Of a DNA stretch of 64,000 nucleotides, positions 31,378 through 41,135 are shown piece by piece (position 1 is the stretch's first letter; each line of letters opens with the position of its first letter). Made by a program: the position numbers and the translations under genes. This stretch comes from Chaetoderma sp. LZ-2023a. Its lineage: Eukaryota > Mollusca > Caudofoveata > Chaetodermatida > Chaetodermatidae. The notes below the pieces were generated by a model. The model was given only the letters and a program-made list of their open reading frames with translations, was not told the DNA's origin and made no database searches. The stretch lies in contig CM067372.1 in NCBI GenBank assembly GCA_034401795.1, positions 36,458,351 to 36,522,350 on the forward strand, in the 5' to 3' direction.

Positions 31378-32225
31378 CAGATTTTATCTGTCATTTATAC
31401 GAAGTTGACAAACTTGTACCTTCAACCCTAGCAGCATATAAGTCTGCATTAGCTTCAGTCATTCCCAGTCTGGCCATTGAAGGAGTGGAAAATGACATTT
31501 TAAATGAAGTTATTAAAGGAATGAGCAATCTGCGACCTAGACAGCCAATTCCTATCCCAGCATGGAATCTATCTCTTGTTCTACAGGTTTTAGGGCATGC
31601 TCCCTTTGAACCAATTAGATTTATAGACATTAAACTGTTAACTATTAAATCAGTTTTCTTGGTTGCAGCGCCATCGGCGAGAAGGAGAAGCGAAATACAT
31701 GCGCTTTCTGCCGAACAAGACCGTTTTGTCGTCACGGGTGAAGGTTTAAAACTACTTCCATGTCTTTGTTTCCTGGCAAAGAATCAGTCACTTAAATATC
31801 CAGGACAGCCGATCAATTTGCCAAGTTTAACTAGACGTTACCCCAACTCTTCAGCTTGGTGTCCTGTCAGATGTCTGAAAATGTATAAGAAACGTACTGA
31901 GGAGTGGAGAGATGACCCGAAATCTCTGTGGTTATGTCTCAAAGCTCCTCATTTGCGCACCTCGAAAGATACTATTTCTCGTTGGATAGTCGACGCTATT
32001 CAGATGTCGCACAAAATCGCTACAGGAAAGCAGATTGATCGTGTGAATGCCCATCAGGTCCAAGCACTAGCACCATCATCGGCCCTTTATAAGGGTGTCT
32101 CATTAGAGGAGGTGATGTCTGTAGCACAATGGCATGCCGAGTCGTCATTCATGGATTTCTACCTTCGCGACATCTCCAGTGCACTTAATCCGGTAGCCGT
32201 CGGCAATTTATCGAATCTGAACTAA
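29469..32225 (+). CDS. DIRS B tyrosine recombinase ORF, open across the RT region
   Basis: The open frame is 918 codons. The last ~330 residues are recombinase: TTKTYNYRINKFAVWC, SARRRSEIHAL near residue 735, and AQWHAESSFMDFYLRD near 885-900. The first ~575 residues read the RT-RNase H gene in another frame and are Ser-rich, with no known domain. The same arrangement is seen in A2 and A3. Confidence 0.7.
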   Translation: MDSRSKGIRSSRGHLLRNRISSSEECDSSSPQSVFSGLLFDDVPRSEMYRRMGTNSQSQTVEQIYCFSQVSDGDCSSGNDRAEKRHVGSVDRSEGCLFSYSNVNSFSEIPSLCIPRQCLGIQCASIRPDHSSEGLHQSGSRHDFFTSQEKHSCSYLHRRLAAKGGESSHSAQQSSGSPNLIKGSRMDCESREIRIDSIPGVCLSGNIFQFQGRRSFSGGEQSQEPDCSFGVGFSRSLSDGAPISQYTGVTSISGEGGSICGTQSQANSDVSNVILVSENGSVISEDTSKRTIDIPPSVVVIGTESPARCSSTTSSTSNVHLHGCIVDGLGSSIGRSVSVRGMGSDQCAETYQCAQTISGGIGTSKVRESNSGQDCPNKDRQLNSGVLFEPPRWDEITGVVYDDLEPSAVVTREECYSSGSTHSRKIEHPSGCSQSKDCLSSDGMAAQPIGSGGSIQTLRQAKCGPVCDETKRKDGHLHVTDPGPASSSGRCPGDKLEGNVRVCVSSNDSHPKSSGKDKRGYVPSATDRPLLARPIMVYGSAEPSGLQSNPSSRQKRSNLSEQGSVPPQQTRNVQIDCMDVIKQRAINSGFSEQSAKFVASARRGSTTKTYNYRINKFAVWCKGRDINPLSASVQHVADFICHLYEVDKLVPSTLAAYKSALASVIPSLAIEGVENDILNEVIKGMSNLRPRQPIPIPAWNLSLVLQVLGHAPFEPIRFIDIKLLTIKSVFLVAAPSARRRSEIHALSAEQDRFVVTGEGLKLLPCLCFLAKNQSLKYPGQPINLPSLTRRYPNSSAWCPVRCLKMYKKRTEEWRDDPKSLWLCLKAPHLRTSKDTISRWIVDAIQMSHKIATGKQIDRVNAHQVQALAPSSALYKGVSLEEVMSVAQWHAESSFMDFYLRDISSALNPVAVGNLSNLN

Positions 32226-32845
32226 GCCACATCCGACCACTATTTCGCACACATCACAAGTTCTTCCACTTGCACTGAACAATGGCTATGCACATGACCT
32301 GAGAACGACCGTGGATTGGGCCGAGCTCCTGTGATGAACAAGAAAAGACCAAGCACTCAAAATTGTGAGTGTTTACATTAACTAAGTGACTATAAATAAT
32401 TTACTTACAGTCGAAATACCAGACTGCTTAGGTAAATAGTCTGGTATAAGAGTATACTTATCCTCTCAAACAGACATTAGGCTCATTCCAATTTGAAAAC
32501 TTAATCGATATACTGATATTTTTTCAAAATTGGAAATTGTAGTAGCTTCTTTGCACTCTACTCGACTGCCCTAGCTGAGACTTGGGGCTGACACGGGTTT
32601 GGTTGGTGTTGCATCCCCATTGACAGCCCTCTGAATTTTGTGCAGTCAATAGGGGGGGGGGGGGGGGGCGGGGGCGTGGTCTAGACCATGGAAGTTTAGC
32701 ACTCTATGAGTCAGATGGCAGAACCCAAGCATATGCCAGGGTTCTAGTCTCTTCATAACCTTCTCTGTTGGATGGTAGATGAGTGCTGGTTCGAGCCTCA
32801 CCTTCTCGCACCGGTATTTCTTGGCTGTTGAAATCCGGAGTTCAT
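32226..32845 (+). other. 3-prime non-coding region of DIRS B
   Basis: It contains a long G tract (about 32650-32676) followed by GGGGGCGTGGTC. The placement of a G-rich tract before the internal complementary region parallels family A. No gene is seen. Confidence 0.5.
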
Positions 32846-32943
32846 CATAATAGTACATCTGGTAAGTATTATTCGAAGTAGAATAAAAAAAGCATCCGCT
32901 TTTGTTTCTACGAGAATTCTTAATACTTACCAGATGTACTATG
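32846..32943 (+). repeat. internal complementary region of DIRS B
   Basis: GGTAAGTATTATTCGAAGTA is the complement of the left end. AAAAGCATCCGCTTTTG to GAATTC is the complement of the right end. Confidence 0.85.
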
Positions 32944-33204
32944 GCCCTGTCTCAGTCGCCCCGCTGAGGTGAGGCTGAGCTGCTTTCGCTGTTTGTCAAG
33001 GCAAATGTAAGACGAACCTGACTGTGATTGGGAATTGACTCGGTACCTAGGGCTATGGTATTCCCGGACACAGTATGGGCAGGACCAGGAGAGTGCGGAG
33101 TTTTAATTGTTTATTTTGAGCTAGACTAGATAATAGACATTATCATAATAGTACATCTGGTTAGTATTAAGAATTCTCGTAGAAACAAAAGCAGATGCTT
33201 TTTT

Positions 33205-34498
33205 GATGCGGTGGCAGACATCAAGTTTGTCTAGAGGTGCCTTTGGAGCTGCCCAGCTGTTACATCATCAAGGATACGCAGGTTGCATTGTATAAACGTA
33301 GTCTTTTTACCAAGGGCATCTTTGATCTACGAATCCATAGCTTCCAGAAGGACTGGAAAGCGGTGTTCCCCATGATGCAGCGTGCAGCAATGTCAGCATT
33401 ACTGCAAAGCAGTGAGCCCAGGATTTTACTTTTCCTCAATGGTTCGTCGCCACGGAGTGGATCGTCATTTTCTTTAGTTTCATGCCTTGTAGATAGGTAT
33501 ATGTGGGTGAACTCTGTTTTGGATTCATTCATAGAGATTCTCAATCTTTAGTTTGCTTGCAGCTATTGGGAGAAGTTCGTCAAGGGGATAAAGTCCACAT
33601 CATCGGCATATTCCATCTCTAGCGGCATGCCCAGTATTGACACCGGGGTGGGGGGGTGTCTGGTCTTGTGGAGTTTTCCCGCACGAATTTCAATGCAGCA
33701 GCCAGGTAACAGGTGAAGAGCACAGGGGATAGACCATCTCCCTGTGGGGAGCCGATTGATGTCTCAAACTCTACAGACTACACTGACTTGACTCGTACTC
33801 TCAGCTTGGTGTCTGCAGGCAGTAGTCTCACTAGTCCTAGCTCATCTTCGTTGCAACTGGCCTGGCGTAGTACATCTAGGATCTTTGAGCGCTTAATTGT
33901 GTCGAAGGCTCGTGACATGTCGATGCCCATTTTGTGGAAATCCCAGTGTTTGGACATGACTACCGACACAAGCATGCATTGAGCCCATACAATGTCTGCG
34001 CAGCTGCGTCCACATTTGAAGCCACTTTGACATGATCTGGTGAAGTCGTCGATTTTGTCTCGGATGCGGCATAGAGTAACATTGGATATGATTTTCCGTA
34101 TGCTGTTAAGGAGCACCATCGGCCACAGATTGGCTTGGGGGTGGGGGGGGGGGGGGCAGGTGGCTTCTTGGGTTTGGGTAGCGTGATATGGATGCCTTGG
34201 CCTACAGCATCGATGGGAAGGTGGTGCATAAAAGCTGAATTGATAATGTGCATGATCGGTTTTGAGATAATGTCACTTGCATGTTTGAATTGGTCATTGC
34301 TCATGCCATCAGGTCCAGATGCATGTCCATTTTTCCGGGCTTTAAGTGCCTTCTCAACCTCTGCTTTATTAATTGGTGTTAGTAATGGCCTGGGGTCTCC
34401 TGAGAATGGGTGCAAGGGCTCATCATCGTGGTCAGTGAACTGTTCCTTGAACCATTCTCGAATTGCCTCGGCTTTGCCCTGGTCAGTGATTCCGTCTT
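33205..34498 (-). pseudogene. LINE reverse transcriptase fragment
   Basis: On the - strand the following can be read in order: ARKNGHASGPDGMSNDQF (palm entry, about 34250-34350), then VLLNSIRKIISNV, SCQSGFKCGRSCADIVWAQ, GIDMSRAFDTI (about 33900-33930), GSPQGDGLSP (about 33723-33753), a YADD box (about 33593-33614), and a C-terminal part ending YNxxWAAPKAPLDKLDVCHR. This is a non-LTR RT without endonuclease or 3-prime tail. It is cut at 33205 by DIRS B and joined at about 34486-34498 to the DIRS relic. At least two frameshifts separate the pieces; one coincides with the C/G tract at 34138-34157. The clade was not determined. Confidence 0.8.
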
Positions 34499-35125
34499 CT
34501 CTAGTGCTCCAGGTACTAGCTGATAAGCCATTTGAACCACTAAGTTCCATTTCTATGAAAATGTTGACACTTAAAACTGTATTTTTAATTGTTGCAGCCT
34601 CGGCAAGGCGGAGAAACAAAATTCATGCCTTATCAGCCGAGGCAGACCGTTTTGTGGTTACAGCGGAAGGCCTTAAGCTTCTAAATTTCATGGCTAAAAA
34701 TCAGTCTGAAATATCCAGGTCAACCCATATTTTTATCTGCTTTGATTAAATATGATCCTAATTCAAAAGCATGGTGTCTAGTCCGAGCCTTAAACCTGTA
34801 CAAACAACGTATTCAGGAATGGCGGACGGGCCCAATGGCGTTATGGTTGTCATATATTGAACTCCATGGCAGGGTGTCGAAGGACACCATTTCCAGGTGG
34901 ATTGTAGAGTGCATTTAATTTTGTCATAAATCCGCCACAGGTAAACAAGTTTGCTTAGCTAAGGTTCACAGTGTTCACGGCGTAGTGGCTTCTACTGCCC
35001 TGTTTAATGGGGTTCCTGTGGATGACGTTATGTCAGTAGCCCAGTGGCACTGTGAGTCAAGTTTTACCGACCATTACCTCTGTGACACCTCAAATCATCT
35101 CCCCGTATCGATTTTGAAAAGATAA
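34486..35125 (+). pseudogene. recombinase gene remnant of the old DIRS relic
   Basis: The remnant is readable as PFEPLSSISMKMLTLKTVFL, ASARRRNKIHALSAEADRF and, further on, AQWHCESSFTDHYL. It is the end of a tyrosine recombinase gene, close to family A but diverged. It is broken at several places. Confidence 0.75.
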
Positions 35126-35734
35126 TCTAGCTGTACATATTTTGATGAAGTTCTCTCATTTTTTTTACATATTTCACAATGAAGCGTTTTCATTTAAAAG
35201 CGCATATGCCATATGGTCTTCTCTCAGCCATCGGTTGTGTTCAAATCTATCCCTGGTTGTGTTTTCACACAATTTCAGAAGTTTAAGTGCCTTAAACGCA
35301 GAAAAGCGCATAGGGAAGAGCTGGTCTTTTGACCTCTCTGACGAATTCTGGCAATATCAAAGAGTGTTCAGGAGGTAAGTATACTCTTGAAGTGAAATAA
35401 ACGAAATCACGGATTTCTTTTTCGCGAGAGGGTTGATACTTACCTCCCTAACACTGATCCAGCCTCTCTGCCCCACAGAGGCGTGGTCTTCAGGCTTTTT
35501 TAAAGTTGCATCGTGTCAGCCAATAAACTAGTCAGAGGAAGTACTAGTCTGCGCATGCGCGGAGGTTGGGGCTGGCATCTGCTGGACTGTCATCTGACTA
35601 CCTGCCCATTAGGGGCACCTAACTTTTTTAATCTGAGTGTTTTTGAGTGAAAGTCGTTATTTGGGAATATCAAAGAGTGTTAGGGAGGTAAGTATCAACT
35701 CTCTCGTGAAAAAAGAAATCCGTGATTTCGTTTA

Positions 35735-36238
35735 TTCTGCCCTTCGTGACCCAAAGATAATGCTACATACATAGATATGGTGAAATGAAATATTGTAGAT
35801 TACTTACCATTTCATCATTAAAATCATATTGATTCCATTTCAAGTATACCATACTTGAAGCTGTTTAACCCTTTCACCGATGAATTCCCCATACCTCATT
35901 TTCAAGGCAAACATACAGGGAAACTTGACAATCTTGAAATTAATTTGACCGGAAGCAATTGTTCCCTCAATTGCTGCCTGATGCAGCAATGGCTTTCTGT
36001 CAAATTAATTTTAAAATATTCAACAGAATAAATTTTATATCGCAAAAAATTTACTTTTTTGGGGGTTTGTCGGGCGAAAGACGCTATTCCCTTTGCCAAT
36101 AACAGCTTATAGTCAAATTATTTTCTAAATATTCAACAGCATCTTTCTTAGATTCTAATTAATCTGTAATATCTGCTCTGTAGAGATGAAAGTGATGAGG
36201 CTATGAGATAAAATGACCCCTCTCTTTGTTTAATACAG
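35735..36238. repeat. intron end with MITE-C and FB hairpins
   Basis: TTAA at 35865-35868 is followed by CCCTTTCACCGATGAATTC, the left end of MITE-C (complete copy at 61054-61226). Inside is an FB hairpin at about 35926-36026 (TTGAAATTAATTTGAC and its inverse ending CAACAG). A half hairpin lies at 36105-36139. The acceptor of the next exon follows. Confidence 0.5.
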
Positions 36239-36415
36239 GTGGTGTTGGCTGTCTATCAGGCTGGCTGAGACACAGGTACAAGTGTCTTCAAGGTATCACA
36301 TCTGTATTGGCCAGTACCTCGGCTGAATCACACTGTAATGGATTAGGGGGACATCTCTTGGAGTTTGACTTTGAAGAGGAAGTCGCAGAAGTTACTACTT
36401 TGCTGAGTATTTCAG
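36239..36415 (+). CDS. PKD1: polycystin-1-like exon: first C-type lectin domain, N-terminal half
   Basis: Acceptor TTTAATACAG, donor GTTAAT, phase 1 on both sides, 177 bases. It encodes GVGCLSGWLRHRYKCLQG, then SAESHCNGLGGHLLEF, the usual first cysteines and the 'C...GGxL' strand of a C-type lectin domain. It joins in frame to the linker at the end of the exon ending 18471 and to the exon starting 39153. In human PKD1 the lectin domain sits at the same point after the first PKD domain. Confidence 0.75.
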
Positions 36416-36435
36416 GTTAATAGACCTTTCAACTT

Positions 36436-36810
36436 TATGCATCCATCATATGACGTCATAATTAACTACGTGATGTGTAGAATGACATCATAATCAATGA
36501 CATCATGAATGACGTGGATAAGTACATCATGAACGCATAATTGAAGACGGTCTGTGTTATTGTATGAATCATTTCTCTACTATTTAATAACTATTCTATG
36601 AATATTTTGAAACTAATTTGACTGGGTGTTGTTGCTGCCATCACCCAGTCAAATTAGTTTCAAAATATTTAACAGCTTATCAGTACAGTTATCTGGAAAT
36701 TGATAGTCAGGGAGTTGAGGGATTGATCGATCCCAACACGTGCAAGGTGTGGGTGGAGGTTAGAGGTAGGCAGGGCGTAGCAAAAACTGGAAAGGTGCAT
36801 CATTCTGGAT
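36436..36810. repeat. FB repeat copy
   Basis: It shows the same leader, hairpin (about 36593-36674, GACTGGGTGTTGTTGCTGCC loop region) and tail (GGTGTGGGTGGAGGTTAG) as the copy at 15285-15665. It starts ~20 bases inside the intron. Confidence 0.65.
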
Positions 36811-37082
36811 ATATTTTGCAATGTTGACACTATATACATTACAGGTAATGGATAACCTAGAATCTTTCCAAAACTGAAATGTGTTAGTTGCTACATTTTG
36901 AAGATGATGTAAGAAATGTTGTGTCTTAGGCAGCAATGCCCTACAATCAAATTATGTCTAAAATATTCAACAGTAGGTTTTATTTTCTTTTGGAAACATT
37001 TTACCTTATTTCTGAGCTGTACTGTACTTCATTTGCTTGCTTTGCCTATCAGTGAGCTTTATCTCGTATGGTTGGTATCTTG

Positions 37083-38053
37083 CAGTTACTCATGAGAAGC
37101 CTATTGACTAACTCTTCATGAGAAGTCTATTGACCAGCTATTCATGAGAAGACTATTGACCAGCTATTCATGAGAAGCCTATTGATCAGCTATTCATGAG
37201 AAGCCTATTGACCAGCTATTTATGAGAAGCCTATTGATCAGCTATTCATGAGAAGCCTATTGACCAGCTATTCATGTGGAGCCTATTGACCAGCTATTCA
37301 TGTGAAGCCTATTGACCAGCTACATGTATTTATGAGAAGCCTGTTGACCAGCTATTCATTAGAAGCCTATTGACTAGCTATTCATGTGAAGCCTATTGAT
37401 CAGCTATTCATGAGAAGCCTATTGACCAGCTATTCATGAGAAGCCTATTGACCAGCTACATGTATGTATGAGAAGCCTGTTGACCAGCTATTCATTAGAA
37501 GCCTATTGACTAGCTATTCATGTGAAGCCTATTGACCAGCTATTCATGTGAAGCCTATTGACCAGCTATTTATGAGAAGCCTGTTGACCAGCTATTCATT
37601 AGAAGCCTATTGACCAACTATTCATGAGAAACCTATTGACCAACTATTCATGAGAAGCCTATTGACCAGCTATTCGTGTGAAGCCTATTGACCAGCTATT
37701 CATCTGAAGCCTATTGACCAGCTATTCATGAGAAGCCTATTGACCAGCTATTCGTGTGAAGCCTATTGACCAGCTATTCATGAGAAACCTATTGACCAAC
37801 TATTCATTAGAAGCCTATTGACCAGCTATTCGTGTGAAGCCTATTGACCAGCTATTCGTGTGAAGCCTATTGACCAGCTATTCATGAGAAGCCTATTGAC
37901 CAGCTATTCATCTCAAGCCTATTGACCAGCTATTCATGAGAAGTCTATTGACCAGCTATTCATGAGAAGCCTATTGAGCAGCTATTCATGTGAAGCCTAG
38001 TGACCAGCTATTCATGAGAAGCCTATTGACCAGCTATTCATGAGAAGCCTAGA
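37083..38053. repeat. 26-bp minisatellite, about 37 units
   Basis: The unit is AGCTATTCATGAGAAGCCTA then TTGACC. Variants GTGAAGCC, ATTAGAAGCC and CGTGTGAAGCC recur in patches. Two units carry the extra bases ACATGTAT (near 37322 and 37459), which suggests duplication of multi-unit blocks. It lies in the intron between the two halves of the first lectin domain. Confidence 0.95.
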
Positions 38054-38639
38054 TTGAGATGTTTCATATATATCTGCATGATGGATGATTAAAAATTATA
38101 ACTCGGACCCAAAACTTTACTGCCGACTGGTTGAAACTATCTATGCATTACATGCAATTTATAAGTATCCCTCCCCCACCGAAAATGTGTGTTCCATCCA
38201 TCCAAGCCAGCATTTCCATGCTATAAACCAAGTTCTGCTCAGAAATTATACTGTTCGCAGACTTTCACCTTCATTTGCCTGAAGATTTACACTGGCTTCC
38301 TGAAGAGCTCTCGATTTTGTGCGTAACTCAATTTTGGTAGTCACAATCATTGAACTTGCATTTCCACATAATAAGTCAAGTTCTAATGAAGATATTTTCC
38401 GTAAACTTTAACTTGCATATGGACGTTCATCTTCCGACTAACGTTGTTGATGTTACTTTAAATGGGTAACGGTCAAAGTCATCATAATCCTGTCATGTAA
38501 ATTTACTATATAAACAACTGATTATGCAGCAAAGCTATGTCACTTATCAACAATTTTTTATTGTCATCCATGCTAAATATTAGGATTGCAATGTTCAGCA
38601 AGATCAGATACAATCTGATGCCATGCGCTACACAGTTAA
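38054..38639. other. intron sequence, nothing recognised
   Basis: Short open frames exist but have no splice support and no domain. Confidence 0.35.
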
Positions 38640-38812
38640 CCCTTACCACTCTGATGTCAATGTTTTGTCTTTTCCCAGGTCCAGAGCAAAGAAACTCGTG
38701 TACATTTTTCAACGACAGCACCATCGTCCACCAAATTTGTTGAAAAATGAGCACCAGTTAATTTTTTAACTTAATGTGAAATTTTAAAATTTTGACATCA
38801 GAGTGGTAAGGG
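38640..38812. mobile_element. MITE-A, 173 bp, intact ends
   Basis: TTAA stands at 38636-38639 and 38813-38816. The ends CCCTTACCACTCTGATGTCA and TGACATCAGAGTGGTAAGGG are perfect inverted repeats. It is exactly the same length as the copy at 11653-11825. Confidence 0.75.
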
Positions 38813-38905
38813 TTAAAGGTACACAAACATATGCACTCATGCACCTGATGTGCAATTAGTCAATATGGAAGTGAAGATATCATTTACATGCTGTAATTAG
38901 CCATG

Positions 38906-39127
38906 TAATGGGCAAGCCTGCCAAAACCAGCCCTTGGGGTCTTGGGGAATGTTCATTTGCGGACCAAGAGGGGACTATTTTTGAAAATTTACCACTGGGA
39001 CTACTAGCTCGATAACTGAGGCAGTCATTCCTGTTTTAATTCTAAAAAAATAACCCTCTTGGCCTGCAAATGGGGGTTCACCAAGCAAATTTTTTTATTT
39101 TCTTAGCCTATAGTGACGATTGAAGGA
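38906..39127. mobile_element. MITE-B copy
   Basis: Landmarks are TTCATTTGCGGACCAAGAG, a weak central foldback, TTGGCCTGCAAATGGG, and a right end GACGATTGAAGGA then TTAA (39128-39131). It ends 25 bases before the next exon. Confidence 0.5.
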
Positions 39128-39152
39128 TTAAGTATCTAATTTATGATTTCAG

Positions 39153-39347
39153 GTAGTGCTGCTTATTTTGTTGGGGCTGAGAAAAATATAACCACAGGCT
39201 TGTACAGATGGATGACAAATTCGACAAGCACCTTCTTCAGTTCATCCACTGTTCTCGATGCAGCAGCAGGGACATGTGTTGTGCTGAAGCAGTCTGGGTT
39301 GGCTGCCGTTACTTGTTCCACGCCACACAGCTTCATTTGCGAGAAGG
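39153..39347 (+). CDS. PKD1: polycystin-1-like exon: first C-type lectin domain, C-terminal half
   Basis: Acceptor TGATTTCAG, donor GTTAGT, phase 1 on both sides, 195 bases. It encodes SAAYFVGAEKN, YRWMTNST, AGTCVVLKQSG, AAVTCSTPHSFICEKG. The last two cysteines and the FICEK ending are standard for the fold. The EPN or QPD calcium/sugar motif is not evident, so classic calcium-dependent sugar binding is doubtful. It joins in frame to the exon at 57945 (ICEK-EPVSC). Confidence 0.78.
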
Positions 39348-39483
39348 GTTAGTATATAAACCTTATGAGTCTACCTAAAAACTACGGTCATGACTGTGTA
39401 GAAAAATTAAATTAGCAATTCGTGTTGGATAATATGTATTTATCACATGTGCAAGCTTACCTTCAATTAGTAACATCCATTAA

Positions 39484-39651
39484 CCTATATCTCTAATGTC
39501 AATATTCTAATATTTACTCTGCTAATAGCAAAGAAACTGGTGTTCATTTTTCACCAATTTTGGTGGACAGTGTTGCTGTCTATGACAAATGATCACCAGG
39601 TCATCCTTTAATTTAATTTAAAAGTTAAAAATTTTGACAGAGTGGTAAGGG
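39484..39651. mobile_element. MITE-A, diverged copy
   Basis: TTAA stands at 39480-39483 and 39652-39655. The left end is eroded (CCTATATCTCTAATGTCA) and the right end is TTGACAGAGTGGTAAGGG. Confidence 0.6.
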
Positions 39652-39779
39652 TTAAACCATTACATGCCATTTTTATCTTCAAGCTAGCTACAATAAACTG
39701 GATTAGTAATGTACATTGTTAGCAATCTATTATTACTGTTGTTGTCCCTTAGCAACAGTAACATAGCAGGACTGTTTGT

Positions 39780-40177
39780 AGCCGTATTTTATTCCTGTTC
39801 ACGTGGAGTAAAATGAAAAAAGTTGAAAAGATCAAAAGCTAGTGTATCAATTACAAAATTAGCACTTTCGAATTTGAAAAAATAAGTTTGTCACTATATT
39901 TATCGTGTATTGATCAGAACACTCAGTAGTCAATGCTACAGTGATAACATCTTTATATATGAGCTAATATGTTAAGAAAATAATCAGATGTGACGTGAGA
40001 ATAGGAAATAATATCTTATGTGCTGAAGAGAATGTTAGGCTCGTTTCGTATCAAATTTATAACACATGTTTATTAAGATCTCATTTAGAAATGATAATAT
40101 TAGAACTCACTAAAGCTCGTTCTAACTGAGACTTTTCTAAGCTCGTGTGAGAGTTTGATATGAAAGTGCACTTCTCT
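39780..40177. repeat. dispersed repeat R3, copy 2, cut by DIRS copy A3
   Basis: It parallels 18655-19045 throughout. It ends at GAAAGTGCACTTCTCT, directly at the left terminus of A3, which therefore inserted into or beside it. Confidence 0.6.
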
Positions 40178-41135
40178 TTTCACTTCAAGAGTATACTTAC
40201 CTCCCTAATACTTTTGATATTGCTAAATATTGGCTTTCACTCAATAAACACTCAGATTTAAAACAGTTAGGTGCCCCTACTGGGCAGGGAGTCAGAGCGT
40301 AGTCTGGCGGATGCCAGCCCCACCACCGCGCATGCGCAGACTAGCACTTCCTCTTTGCTAGATTATTGGCAAAGAGAACACACATGTTTTTCAGTCATAA
40401 GCTTTTCTTGCTCATTAACGTTGTTATTGGTGTTATTTTGGAAGTGATAAGACCTGATTTGGATGGCGGGAGGATACACTTCGCCACCGGAGGACGTTGG
40501 ACCTTTAAATCAGGTGACTTCTAGTAAAATTAGCGAGTTTTCTTCCCGGTGTATTGTGTTTCCGGGACTCGCGTTTACCGTGATAAGCGCCTTAGTTAGT
40601 TGGTTTAGGTCAACTCGGTGCTACCTAGGACTAATTTCTCTTTCTGTTTCTGTCCACAGGTCTGTATGACGCTAGGTTGTGACGTCACAGTACCAGAGAA
40701 TTAGTATTCTCTCCACCATGGTTCCATTTCCTACTAACACTGTCAGGTTATCTAACCAAATGAAAAATTATGCCCAGTGAGTTGGAGGCCTGGTATAAAG
40801 GTCTTCTCACTTTGCCCTCTTGTTCCAATTCCTTCCCCATGAGGTGGAGAGAGTTAAGAGGCGTGCAGATGGTGGAGTTTCCGGTTCGTCACGTTGGATG
40901 GTTTGTCTATACAAAGTGTCAGGTATCTAGTCATTGATAATGTGGTGAGGTTAATTATTGTAAACAATCGAAGGGAGATAATTAACATTTTTGCCAGTAA
41001 AGAGTTATCTATATGTATCTGATGGTTGTGTAGTCAACTTATCCATTCAGCATACAATTCGTCTTTGCACTTGGATGTTTTGTTGGGATCGAATTTTTCC
41101 TGTCACGGGATTAATGATGTCATAATCAGCTGGCT

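Larger units (their letters stand above)
26754..33204 (+). mobile_element. DIRS family B, divergent and broken
   Basis: The element is ~6.45 kb. The left ITR (26754 to about 26925) begins ATTCTACTTCGAATAATACT. The right ITR (about 33005-33204) ends GCAGATGCTTTTTT. The internal complementary region (about 32846-32943) joins the complements of both ends. The coding layout is as in family A but the proteins are clearly diverged, and the ITR lacks the GCGCATGCGC palindrome. It is broken, with about three or four breaks, and the two ITRs differ noticeably. It is therefore older than A1-A3 but younger than the relic it interrupts. Confidence 0.88.
26635..35734 (+). mobile_element. old family A-like DIRS relic carrying nested elements
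   Basis: The left remnant (26635-26753) has the family A left end TTTCACTTCAAGAG fused to a piece from the RT region. The right remnant (34486-35734) holds the end of a recombinase gene, a 3-prime region, an internal complementary region (about 35349-35455) and a right ITR (to 35734). It is heavily broken and most of the body is gone. Between the remnants sit a family B DIRS (26754-33204) and a LINE fragment (33205-34498). Divergence from A1-A3 is much greater than among them, so it is an older sub-lineage, similar to the family A-like tail at 53160-53743. Confidence 0.75.

Noticed and set aside
37083-38053. CRISPR-like array
   Set aside because: The 26-bp units are contiguous with no spacers, in a eukaryotic intron. 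It is a minisatellite.
38085-38282. Possible extra polycystin exon of 65 residues
   Set aside because: It has no acceptor or donor in a compatible phase and no similarity to the lectin or PKD modules, and the flanking exons already join in frame.
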